From: JANQLU01 sp964434955
GTDB lineage: Bacteria; Planctomycetota; Planctomycetia; Pirellulales; Pirellulaceae
Length of the DNA: 64,000 bases
Assembly: GCA_964434955.1 (NCBI GenBank)
Contig: CAYSXI010000005.1
Coordinates: forward strand, 14,830 to 78,829
Direction of reading: 5' to 3'
Part shown: one piece after another, positions 34,896-42,468 of the stretch
Layout: each line of letters opens with the position of its first letter
How positions within the stretch are numbered: the first letter of the stretch is position 1
Translations under genes and position numbers: made by a program
The notes under the pieces: model-generated
Seen by the model: only the letters and a program-made list of their open reading frames with translations
Databases searched by the model: none
What the model was told of the DNA's origin: nothing

Positions 34896-35333
34896 TTACT
34901 CTTCGAGGTTCCCTTCGATTTCATTGACTCGTACAGCGAAACAATCGTCGATTACGACGACTTCGCCGGTCGCGAATCGCACGCCTTGCGCAACCAATTC
35001 AATGGGTTCTCCCAAGGATCGATTGAGCTCGAGTACGGAACCTTCTGTCAGCTTTAAAAGATCTCCGATAGGAACATCAATGTTTCCAAGTTGGGCCGAA
35101 ACATTGACTTTGACGTCCAGGAAACGTTGAATCGAACCGTTGCCGTTGGCTTCACTTTGCACCAGGTTTTCGAATCGAGGTGTTTTCGCACCGGTGGCGC
35201 TAGCGCCATTGGACTCGCTACTGGCGTTGGCCTGAGCATCGGCGGCTTGTCCGGATTCGGTATCGTGTCCGGATTCTGGAATGGTCGTTGCCACTTCAGG
35301 TTCGGTTGTCGGGTTTTCGTTTTCTGGATTCAT
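34896..35333 (-). CDS. fliN: Flagellar motor switch protein FliN
   Basis: 145 residues. The first 75 are acidic, Ala/Ser/Asn-rich and probably disordered. The last 70 are a SpoA domain: QRFLDVKVNVSAQLGNIDVP, then DLLKLTEGSVLELNRSLGEP and VVVIDDCFAVRVNEI. FliN forms the base of the C ring with FliM and takes part in export-substrate docking through FliH. No CheC-like or response-regulator module is fused. It lies between fliM and fliO in one unit. Confidence 0.95.
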   Translation of the reverse strand: MNPENENPTTEPEVATTIPESGHDTESGQAADAQANASSESNGASATGAKTPRFENLVQSEANGNGSIQRFLDVKVNVSAQLGNIDVPIGDLLKLTEGSVLELNRSLGEPIELVAQGVRFATGEVVVIDDCFAVRVNEIEGNLEE

Positions 35334-35354
35334 CGAATTGCGTTCTATTTTGGG

Positions 35355-36218
35355 TTACACGTGTTTTGCAATCTTCACCGCCTGCTGATCACCGTGCCGT
35401 CCAGGCCAGGCCAGAAACTTGGTTTGGTTTTGTACATTCACGGAGACTGGGTCCGAGATTTTCTGATCAAGTTTGACGACGTCGCCTTTTGAAATCTTGG
35501 CCAGATCAGAAAGCCTCAAGATCGAATTTCCCAAGGTCACCGAAATCCGAACTTTCGCATCGCGGATTCGGTTCTCAATGGTCGCCATGCTTCGAATCTG
35601 TTCGTGCGTCGAATCAATGAAACTTTGGCCGAACATCTCTTCGATGGTGCTTTGCTTGGAAAGCCAGCGAATCGGAAAGGTGTGCTCGCCAAACGTGAGT
35701 TCCAACTGAATCTCAAGCATCAGTTGCTTGGGCGCGTATAACTTGGATCGATGGGGTTGCGATTCCCAACCAACCGATTTGAGTTGAATGGGGTCAACGT
35801 TTTGCCAAGCGTCGGCCAATGACATGACCAATTCCTGGAAAAACAACTCGGCCATTCCCAACTCAATTCCCGTCAGAATGGTCTCGGGGCCATCTTCTTC
35901 TTCCTCGACTCCGATGACGCTACCAACCAGTTTCTTGAGTGCCTTACTTTCTGCGACCAGCAGACAAGGATTGTTGGAATCCGCAATTTCAAACTGGTGG
36001 GCCAACATGTACTTGTTGAGGCGAGTCTTGGCAGACTTGAAGGATACCGCCATGTCGGTTTTGAACTCGCAAGTCACTTCGAGTCCGGAAACGGTCAACC
36101 ACCGCTCCCGAAACAGGGGCGTGAACTGATCCAGCCATTCTCCCAGTTGGTCAGCATTCCCGCCGGCAATGGGACTTGGCGAAGCAAAATCAAATTTGAT
36201 GATTTCAGGTTCGGTCAT
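35355..36218 (-). CDS. fliM: Flagellar motor switch protein FliM, N-terminally short
   Basis: 287 residues, about 45 fewer than enteric FliM. The middle CheC-like domain spans about 40-200, though divergent (GIELGMAELFFQELVMSLAD). The C-terminal SpoA domain is clear: DAKVRISVTLGNSILRLSDL and SKGDVVKLDQKISDPVSV. The N-terminal CheY-binding peptide (LSQxEIDALL in most FliM) is absent; the protein begins MTEPEIIKFDFASPS. It starts with ATG overlapping the fliL stop by 4 bases. The identity rests on the SpoA domain plus the fliL-fliM-fliN order. Confidence 0.9.
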   Translation of the reverse strand: MTEPEIIKFDFASPSPIAGGNADQLGEWLDQFTPLFRERWLTVSGLEVTCEFKTDMAVSFKSAKTRLNKYMLAHQFEIADSNNPCLLVAESKALKKLVGSVIGVEEEEDGPETILTGIELGMAELFFQELVMSLADAWQNVDPIQLKSVGWESQPHRSKLYAPKQLMLEIQLELTFGEHTFPIRWLSKQSTIEEMFGQSFIDSTHEQIRSMATIENRIRDAKVRISVTLGNSILRLSDLAKISKGDVVKLDQKISDPVSVNVQNQTKFLAWPGRHGDQQAVKIAKHV

Positions 36219-36721
36219 TGCACATTGAATTCCAGGAACAACACACCATGAATCCGTTCGTAGCCGTCCGGAAACAAAACACTGTTGAATTGATCTTTGA
36301 TCTCTCTTCGCATTCGGTTCTGGCCAGCCTGTCCGCGAATTGCGTCCATCTTTTGGTCCGCCAGGTATCCATTGAGCCAGTCCTTGAGAAGACGCGAGTT
36401 CTTTTCAATCGCTTTCGCGATCGGATCCTTGTCTTCTTTACTGACCTGAAGAGAGATATTCAGGCGTAGATACCGAGTCAGTCGAGGCTCGTCAATGTTG
36501 ACAACGACCTCGCCGAATTCAACGAACTCGAATTCTTCAAGTTGGTCCTCCGCCTGTTCCTTGGGCTTCTCTTCGGCGGAAGATAGATACTTGATACCGA
36601 ACGGGGTGCCAATACCGGCGCCGATCGCCACCACAGAAACGATCAAAAGCAGCATTAGCGGGCTGCCTTTTTTCTCGTTGCCTTCTTGATTCTGTTCGTC
36701 TACTTGTTCTTGTTCAGCCAT
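36215..36721 (-). CDS. fliL: Flagellar basal-body-associated protein FliL
   Basis: 168 residues from the ATG at 36721; the frame continues upstream but the extension is not FliL-like. An acidic N-terminus is followed by one membrane helix (PLMLLLIVSVVAIGAGIGT) and a periplasmic stomatin-like FliL domain (FGEVVVNIDEPRLTRYLRLN, ending YERIHGVLFLEFNVQ). FliL surrounds the stator and supports torque. It is the first gene of the long minus-strand operon; a sigma-28-like promoter lies about 83 bases ahead. Confidence 0.93.
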   Translation of the reverse strand: MAEQEQVDEQNQEGNEKKGSPLMLLLIVSVVAIGAGIGTPFGIKYLSSAEEKPKEQAEDQLEEFEFVEFGEVVVNIDEPRLTRYLRLNISLQVSKEDKDPIAKAIEKNSRLLKDWLNGYLADQKMDAIRGQAGQNRMRREIKDQFNSVLFPDGYERIHGVLFLEFNVQ

Positions 36722-36803
36722 CGCAATCAACTGCATCACCACGTTGACCAAAGCCAACTGGCTAGCACTGCCCCATTGTTGAAATAAAACGATTACGAAG
36801 AAT

Positions 36804-36830
36804 TTATCGGCCGCTCCGACTTTTCGCTTA
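36804..36830 (-). promoter_or_regulatory. Sigma-28-type promoter before fliL
   Basis: On the minus strand: TAAG (36830-36827), 15 bases, then GCCGATAA (36811-36804). This has the enteric sigma-28 spacing TAAA-N15-GCCGATAA, with a perfect -10 and one -35 mismatch. FliL begins about 83 bases downstream. Confidence 0.75.
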
Positions 36831-37014
36831 AGTGCAATTTGATGATTACAAAACATGTCAAAGAATTGACGCGGTTGGCCGGGGAACTTTGGCGAACTGC
36901 TATCAGAAATTTATTTCCATCCCATTGAGAAATGCTTTCATAGCAAACGAGACCATCACGGTTGTCCAGAACGCAAAAACCGCAGATTCGATAGGGTTTA
37001 CGAATTTCGAATAT

Positions 37015-37031
37015 TTGGCACGGCGATTGCA
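37015..37031 (+). promoter_or_regulatory. Sigma-54-type promoter before flgF
   Basis: The site TTGGCACGGCGATTGCA has GG (37017-37018) and GC (37029-37030) ten bases apart and matches the sigma-54 consensus at every core position. The flgF ATG is about 105 bases downstream. It can drive the ten-gene plus-strand run flgF to the HDOD fragment. Confidence 0.93.
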
Positions 37032-37135
37032 AAGTAGAAAAGTTCGCAAATGACTTGCGCTGAATTTGAGTCTGCGCTGACCCCAAGTCGGTGCTGCATT
37101 CAAACTCTCATCGTTTTGCGTTCAAGGAAGAACCG

Positions 37136-37891
37136 ATGCTCAATGGACTGTACAGTGCCGCATCCGCACTGAATACCAACTTTCAAACCCAGGACATCGT
37201 CGCGCACAATCTCGCGCACGTGAATGTGCCCGGGTTCAAGCGCGTGCTTGCCTCCGTCGGCATTCCAACCGACAACCAGCCCGAGAATCAGATTCCCGTT
37301 CAGAGCAATGCGGGAGTGTCGGCAAAGAACATTAATGGCGTTCGAATCCACTCGCAAACCTTTGACTTCACCCAGGGCCAGGTGATCGAAACGGGTATTC
37401 CTCTCAATGTTGCAATCGATGGCGACGGATTTTTTGAAGTCGAATCGGACGGGCGAACCTTTTACTCACGAAACGGCGAATTCACACTGAGTCTCGATGG
37501 CAACCTCTCACTCTCGTCCGGTCAGATTGTCCAGGGCGAAGGCGGTCCCATCAATATTCCAACCAACGTACCTGCCAACGCGATCGAAATCACTTCCGAT
37601 GGAACGGTTTACGGCGGCGGACAACAACTGGGAAAAATAAAACTGGTCGATTTCGACGACCGTAGGGTGCTAAACCAGGTTGGCACCACGCTTTTCGAAG
37701 CTTCGCCCGACGCGGAACCTCAGCAAGCCACGGCAAGAATCCAGCAATACCATCTTGAGTCTTCCAATGCTCAAGCCGTCACGGAATTGATCCAAATGAT
37801 TTCGGGGATGCGGCATTTCGAAGCCGCCCAAAAAGCGCTGACGTCCATTTCCGAAACACTTCAGCGCCACGCCAATCTGAATCAATCTTAG
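37136..37891 (+). CDS. flgF: Flagellar rod protein FlgF
   Basis: 251 residues from the ATG at 37136, after AAGGAAG. The N-terminus MLNGLYSAASALNTNFQTQD and IVAHNLAHVNVPGFKR is the rod-protein signature; the middle has VAIDGDGFFEVESDGRTFYS, and the C-terminal helix reads SNAQAVTELIQMISGMRHFE. It resembles both FlgF and FlgG; the shorter length, divergent N-terminus and position just before a typical flgG favour FlgF, the proximal rod subunit. First gene of its operon, behind a sigma-54-type promoter. Confidence 0.88.
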   Translation: MLNGLYSAASALNTNFQTQDIVAHNLAHVNVPGFKRVLASVGIPTDNQPENQIPVQSNAGVSAKNINGVRIHSQTFDFTQGQVIETGIPLNVAIDGDGFFEVESDGRTFYSRNGEFTLSLDGNLSLSSGQIVQGEGGPINIPTNVPANAIEITSDGTVYGGGQQLGKIKLVDFDDRRVLNQVGTTLFEASPDAEPQQATARIQQYHLESSNAQAVTELIQMISGMRHFEAAQKALTSISETLQRHANLNQS

Positions 37892-37915
37892 ACCAACCCG
37901 ACAAGGAAACTGAAG

Positions 37916-38704
37916 ATGCTCAAAGCATTTTTCTCCAGTGCGACAGGCATGCGTGCCCAGGAAGTTCTGATTGACGTCACGGCCAACAATTTGGCCAACG
38001 TGAATACCAACGGCTACAAACGCCACCATGTCAACTTTGCCGATCTGCTCTACACGAATGGTCGTTCCGCCGGAAGCCAGGTAACCGATACGCAAACGAC
38101 CCCGGTACCACTTCAACTGGGAAGCGGGGTTCGCGTTCTTGGAACCACCAAAAGTTTTCAGGCGGGGATCCTGGAAGAAACAGGCGTCAGGACGGATATG
38201 GCGATCGAAGGAGAAGGGTTCTTCCGAATCCAGATGCCGGATGGAACATTCGCCTACACCCGTGACGGCGCGTTTCGAATGCAGGGCGACGGAACGCTCG
38301 TAAACGGTGACGGGTTTCTTCTTGCGGACAATATCCAGATTCCAGAAAACGCCCTCGAGTCATTGTCCATTGGCGAAGACGGTACCGTGTCCGCTGTGAT
38401 CAACGGGCAGACACAAAACATCGGCCAAATCTCCCTCGTCCAGTTCCGGAATCCTGCCGGCTTGAAAAACGAAGGCGGAAATCTCTTCAGTGAGACACCC
38501 GCTTCCGGCGCCCCGCAGGAGGGAATCGCTCGAACGACACCCGGTTTTGGTCGGATTCGACAACAGTTCCTTGAACGTTCCAACGTGGAGATCGTCCGCG
38601 AACTGGTTTCTTTGATTGCCGCCCAGCGGGCCTACGAAATCAACTCGCGTTCGATTCGAGCTGGCGACGAAATGCTCTCCAATACGGCTCAGATTATTCG
38701 GTAG
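37916..38704 (+). CDS. flgG: Flagellar distal rod protein FlgG
   Basis: 262 residues, the usual FlgG length. Diagnostic stretches: MRAQEVLIDVTANNLANVNT, GYKRHHVNFADLLYTN, DMAIEGEGFFRIQMPDG and the C-terminal QQFLERSNVEIVRELVSLI with AQRAYEINSRSI. The distal rod crosses the periplasm inside the P and L rings. It lies 24 bases after flgF, with AAGGAA before the ATG. Confidence 0.97.
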   Translation: MLKAFFSSATGMRAQEVLIDVTANNLANVNTNGYKRHHVNFADLLYTNGRSAGSQVTDTQTTPVPLQLGSGVRVLGTTKSFQAGILEETGVRTDMAIEGEGFFRIQMPDGTFAYTRDGAFRMQGDGTLVNGDGFLLADNIQIPENALESLSIGEDGTVSAVINGQTQNIGQISLVQFRNPAGLKNEGGNLFSETPASGAPQEGIARTTPGFGRIRQQFLERSNVEIVRELVSLIAAQRAYEINSRSIRAGDEMLSNTAQIIR

Positions 38705-38712
38705 CTAACCCC

Positions 38713-39756
38713 ATGAAAAACTTCATTCCGTCGACGCTGATCTTGGCGATATTCACAGCATCGTTGTTTTGCTGCCAGACGCGCCTACCCGGTCAGGTTC
38801 GAAAACCAATGGCTGCGATCTACTTGAAGCCAACCGCTGCCTGTGAACAACCCACCATCTCCATTCGCGACATTGCCAAGGTCGAATGCCTGGACGCGGA
38901 ACTGAAAAAGAATGTTGAATCCATCGACCTGGACAAATGGGACCCGCAAGGGAAGCCAGTCGAAATCAAAAAGCGTCAGATTGAAATTCGTTTGGCTCTG
39001 GCTGGACTTGGTGAACGAACTCGGGTTTTGGGTTCCGACTCCGTTCGGGTCGCGCCCTCGCCCGAAGCGGTCAAGAAGATTGAAAAAGAAAAGCTTCGCT
39101 CGAGGCAGGAAACCTTGTCGAGACTTTTGCTCGACAAGCTAAAACCCGGATTGGCCCAGACCTTTGGGGTTGAGGAATCCGATGTGAACGTCGAAGTATT
39201 GAGTCGCGTCCCCAGCCTCGGTCCAGAAAACGAGGTTGTCGCAATTTCGATTCTGACGGAATTCAAATACCTGATCGGACGCAAAAGCGTTCAATTCGCC
39301 GTCAAGACGGCGGAAGGCAAGAACTACCACCGGCACGTTCTGATCAATTGCAGCATTGGTCGAACGGTCCTGGTCACCAAACGAAGAATTGAATCGGGAG
39401 AAACTTTGGGTCAGGACAATGTTCGGGCCGAAAAGAAATTCTTCTCCAATAGCTCGATTCTCCAACACGCATCCCTGGAAGATGTTGGCAAGGCAAGCGG
39501 CCGACCGCTACTGGCCGGGACCGCGATCCGAATGAATGACTTGAAACGAACGGCAGCCGGGGGAGCAATCATCATCAAAAGGAACGACATCGTTCGCGTC
39601 GTGGCTCAAAAAGGAAACGTCAGGGTTTCGTTGGCCGGTGGGATTGCATTGGATGCCGGAAAACGAGATGACGTGATTCGAATTCGAAATCCCAAAAGCA
39701 AGAAGATCATTACCGCGAAAATCATTTCCGCAACTGAAGTTCGCGCGCTTTACTAA
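38713..39756 (+). CDS. flgA: P-ring assembly chaperone FlgA
   Basis: 347 residues with an N-terminal signal (FIPSTLILAIFTASLFCC). The first 200 residues are a divergent helical/beta region longer than in the enteric protein. The C-terminal 130 contain the SAF-like core (VLVTKRRIESGETLGQDNVR, ASGRPLLAGTAIRMNDL) and the end NDVVR-like VRVVAQKGNVRVSLAGGIAL. FlgA helps FlgI polymerise around the rod. It lies directly after flgG and before flgH and flgI. Confidence 0.9.
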   Translation: MKNFIPSTLILAIFTASLFCCQTRLPGQVRKPMAAIYLKPTAACEQPTISIRDIAKVECLDAELKKNVESIDLDKWDPQGKPVEIKKRQIEIRLALAGLGERTRVLGSDSVRVAPSPEAVKKIEKEKLRSRQETLSRLLLDKLKPGLAQTFGVEESDVNVEVLSRVPSLGPENEVVAISILTEFKYLIGRKSVQFAVKTAEGKNYHRHVLINCSIGRTVLVTKRRIESGETLGQDNVRAEKKFFSNSSILQHASLEDVGKASGRPLLAGTAIRMNDLKRTAAGGAIIIKRNDIVRVVAQKGNVRVSLAGGIALDAGKRDDVIRIRNPKSKKIITAKIISATEVRALY

Positions 39757-39779
39757 CTCGTAATTGGATAAGGATATCC

Positions 39780-40403
39780 ATGTTAACGACCCAGAAACTG
39801 ACCTTGGCATTTTTGTCATTAGGTTTGCTTGCGTTGAGTTTCGCAGAAACTGCGCAGGCTCAATCCTTGTGGCAACAACGAAAACAATCGCGCGTGCATG
39901 TGTTTCGCGACGTGAAAGCCCGGAACACCGGCGATTTGCTCACGGTCGTCGTGAAGGTTGCTACCGACGTCAACAATCAAAACCGACGAAGCATGCAAAA
40001 AACCACCGACGCCGAAGCGAATGGCCAAGCCGGTTTTAGTGGCGCTGCTGGCGCCGGCACTCTGCAGGCAGACTACACAACCGACTCAAGTCGCAACTTC
40101 CAGGGTAATTCGTCGCTCAACGTTGCCAACAATTTCTCGGATCGATTCTCCGTGACCGTTCTCGACGTTCAAGCCAATGGCAACCTCGTGATCGGCGGCA
40201 AACGCCGTGTCAATGTGGAAGGCGACGTTCGAACCATTGTTCTGACGGGAATCATTCGAGCGATTGACATTCAACATGATAATTCGATCGACTCCAAGTA
40301 TGTGGCCAACCTCCGAGTTCAATACGAATCCAAGGGCAACACCAAGGAATTCACACGTCAAGGTTGGTTGATGAAACGACTTAACAAAGTTTGGCCGTTC
40401 TAA
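39780..40403 (+). CDS. flgH: L-ring protein FlgH without lipobox
   Basis: 207 residues. The family core is clear: VFRDVKARNTGDLLTVVV, SLNVANNFSDRFSVTVLDV, NGNLVIGGKRRVNVEGDV and a C-terminal VANLRVQYESKG. FlgH forms the ring in the outer membrane. In enteric bacteria it is a lipoprotein; here the signal peptide (LTLAFLSLGLLALSFAETAQA) ends in an ordinary AQA cleavage site and the whole protein has no cysteine, so it cannot be lipid-anchored in the usual way. One base separates its stop from flgI. Confidence 0.94.
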   Translation: MLTTQKLTLAFLSLGLLALSFAETAQAQSLWQQRKQSRVHVFRDVKARNTGDLLTVVVKVATDVNNQNRRSMQKTTDAEANGQAGFSGAAGAGTLQADYTTDSSRNFQGNSSLNVANNFSDRFSVTVLDVQANGNLVIGGKRRVNVEGDVRTIVLTGIIRAIDIQHDNSIDSKYVANLRVQYESKGNTKEFTRQGWLMKRLNKVWPF

Positions 40404-40404
40404 A

Positions 40405-41628
40405 ATGAAAAACCTGTTTCAAACAATCCTGATTGTCGTGGCAACTGGGCTGATCGGCCCGGTTCCCTTGATGGAATCGACTTACGGACAAGGTTCGCTA
40501 CCGACGCCGCGTCGAGATAACCTCGTTGAATCCTTGCCTCGTGTTCAGCCGACACGCCGACCTCTTCGCGTGCGAATCAAAGACATCACGGATATCGAAG
40601 GAATCCGAGTCAACAAAATTACCGGTTTTGGACTTGTCGTGGGACTGAACGGAACGGGAGGAGACACCCCGGATACACGACAGTTCGCTTTGAATGTTCT
40701 AGAGAACTATGCCATGCGAACCGGCCCGGATATTCGCGAAGCCATTCGTAACAACACGCAGTTCAGAACGGACAACGTTTCGGTGGTGGTTGTTTCAGCC
40801 GAACTTCCGGCCTTTCCCTATCCCGGACAGAAAATCGATGTTTCGGTGTCGATCTTTGACAACGGGACAAGTCTTCAGGATGGCAAACTGATGACGACCG
40901 CGCTAACCGGATACGATGGAAAAGTCTACGCCGTCGCGGATGGAGCAATCTCTCTGGGCGCGGGCTTTGGCGCAAGCGGAAACGCGGCCTCGGTGCAGAA
41001 GAATGCCCTGACGACAGGCCGAATCCCCGGCGGCGCAATCGTCGAAGAAAAACTCTGCGAACAGAAACTTGGTGTAAATGGTTTCGTCAACCTCTTCCTG
41101 CGCAACGCCGACCTCGAAACGGCCATTCGCGTCGCCAAAGTTGTCAACGAGAAGTTTCCGGAAGCGGCAAAAGTTCAGAACCAGCGGACGATTCAGATTC
41201 GCGTTCCGAACAAGCTCAACCAGAACCAGATCCATGAATACCTTGCCAAGATTCGGTCCCTGTCGGTAACGCCCGATTCGTCGGCCAAAGTGGTTATCAA
41301 CGAGAGAAATGGAACCATCATCGTTGGTGAAAATGTTCGCCTGTCTCGGATCGGAATCAAGTTCGGAAACATCACGGTTACCACGGCCGAGTCGCCTCAG
41401 GTCTCACAACCAGCGCCTTTCTCTCGCGGGCAAACACAAGTCGTTCCAAGGACCAACCTGCAAGTCTTCGAAGATCGAAACGCGCTCAACGTGATCGATG
41501 CATCGCAGACGCTTGTCGACCTGGCCGAGTCACTTAACGCGCTCGGCGTGACCGCCAAGGAGATGAGCGCCATCCTTCAGGAAATCAAGAGTGCTGGCCA
41601 GCTTCACGGCGAGCTGATTTTTGACTGA
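40405..41628 (+). CDS. flgI: P-ring protein FlgI
   Basis: 407 residues with a signal peptide (FQTILIVVATGLIGPVPLM). The FlgI signature is strong: RIKDITDIEGIRVNKITGFG, LVVGLNGTGGDTPDTRQF, KNVSVVVV-like DNVSVVVVSAELPAFPYPGQ, and the C-terminal LVDLAESLNALGVTAKEMSA. FlgI forms the bushing around the rod in the peptidoglycan layer. It sits between flgH and flgJ. Confidence 0.97.
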   Translation: MKNLFQTILIVVATGLIGPVPLMESTYGQGSLPTPRRDNLVESLPRVQPTRRPLRVRIKDITDIEGIRVNKITGFGLVVGLNGTGGDTPDTRQFALNVLENYAMRTGPDIREAIRNNTQFRTDNVSVVVVSAELPAFPYPGQKIDVSVSIFDNGTSLQDGKLMTTALTGYDGKVYAVADGAISLGAGFGASGNAASVQKNALTTGRIPGGAIVEEKLCEQKLGVNGFVNLFLRNADLETAIRVAKVVNEKFPEAAKVQNQRTIQIRVPNKLNQNQIHEYLAKIRSLSVTPDSSAKVVINERNGTIIVGENVRLSRIGIKFGNITVTTAESPQVSQPAPFSRGQTQVVPRTNLQVFEDRNALNVIDASQTLVDLAESLNALGVTAKEMSAILQEIKSAGQLHGELIFD

Positions 41629-41645
41629 TCGTAAAGGAATACAAA

Positions 41646-41945
41646 ATGGTCGACATTTCGGCAAATTCCGTTTCACCTGTATTGCCACCGAATTTGAATA
41701 ACGGATCGCCCGCGCTGGCCAAACCGGAAGACATTCAAGAGACTTCAACCGAGTTCGAATCGATGTTCCTTTCCATGTTGGTGAAGGAGCTACGTGAAAG
41801 CGTCGAAGGAGGCTTTTTTGGGGACGAGAAATCGGATTCTCTGGGTGCCATTTTTGACATGTACATGGGTCGCCACCTCGCCGAGTCTCAACCACTCGGA
41901 ATTGGCGATGCCGTTTCTACTTATATGAAAAGGAGTTCAGGATGA
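41646..41945 (+). CDS. flgJ: Rod-cap protein FlgJ, rod-binding domain only
   Basis: 99 residues. The rod-binding domain is seen in TEFESMFLSMLVKELRESVE and IFDMYMGRHLAESQPLGIGD. Enteric FlgJ has a second, muramidase domain; here it is absent, so another enzyme must open the wall for the rod. The gene overlaps flgN by ATGA (41942-41945). Confidence 0.9.
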   Translation: MVDISANSVSPVLPPNLNNGSPALAKPEDIQETSTEFESMFLSMLVKELRESVEGGFFGDEKSDSLGAIFDMYMGRHLAESQPLGIGDAVSTYMKRSSG

Positions 41946-42466
41946 GTGAAGAAATGAAAAAGAATGCCCAAGCTCTCGGGAACGAGTGCATCGAGCATTT
42001 GAAACTGGAATCAGAAGTACTTTCCGAGTTCATTACGATTTCAGATGCGATTCGAAATACCATTGGCGCGCAAGCCGAATCGGCCGTCGAAAGTCTGACC
42101 GCACAACATCAAGCGATGGAGCCACGACTCCAAGCATTGAATCAGCGTCGACTGGAACTCAAACAGAAGATCGGACAGCTTCTTCAAGTCGATCAGCCAA
42201 GCATTCGCAAGCTGGAGCGCCATCTTGAACCCGAACAACAATCGCAAATCTCCAGCATGCGTTCCCAAGTTGAACAGTTGGCGGAACAGATTCGCGATCT
42301 AACGTTGTCCAATGCCTCGCTGCTTCAGCAAAGCATTGACATTTACGAACGCTTGATCGTTGCGGCCATCGGTGAGTCGAATAAACCGCAAACCTACCTG
42401 CCGTCTGGCCACCTAAGTGGAAACACGACCCGAGTCGATACGCAGCACTTAAACCCTGGATCGTAA
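41942..42466 (+). CDS. flgN: FlgN-like chaperone for FlgK and FlgL
   Basis: 174 residues, nearly all helical. The N-terminal half fits FlgN (LKLESEVLSEFITISDAIRN, LQALNQRRLELKQKIGQLL), and a later helix ends SLLQQSIDIYERLIVAAIG. FlgN keeps hook-junction proteins export-ready. Overlap with flgJ and a 2-base gap to flgK give the standard flgJ-flgN-flgK order, the main support besides the helix pattern. Confidence 0.8.
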   Translation: MSEEMKKNAQALGNECIEHLKLESEVLSEFITISDAIRNTIGAQAESAVESLTAQHQAMEPRLQALNQRRLELKQKIGQLLQVDQPSIRKLERHLEPEQQSQISSMRSQVEQLAEQIRDLTLSNASLLQQSIDIYERLIVAAIGESNKPQTYLPSGHLSGNTTRVDTQHLNPGS

Positions 42467-42468
42467 CG

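Larger units (their letters stand above)
36722..37135. other. Divergent intergenic region between fliL and flgF
   Basis: This 414-base region has no convincing gene. It holds two oppositely directed flagellar promoter candidates: a sigma-28-like site reading toward fliL and a sigma-54-type site reading toward flgF. It is AT-richer than the genes. It is therefore likely to be a control hub for two long flagellar operons. Confidence 0.7.

Noticed and set aside
37136..37891. Calling this gene a second flgG
   Set aside because: Rod proteins are alike, but a full typical flgG follows directly; length and order fit flgF better.
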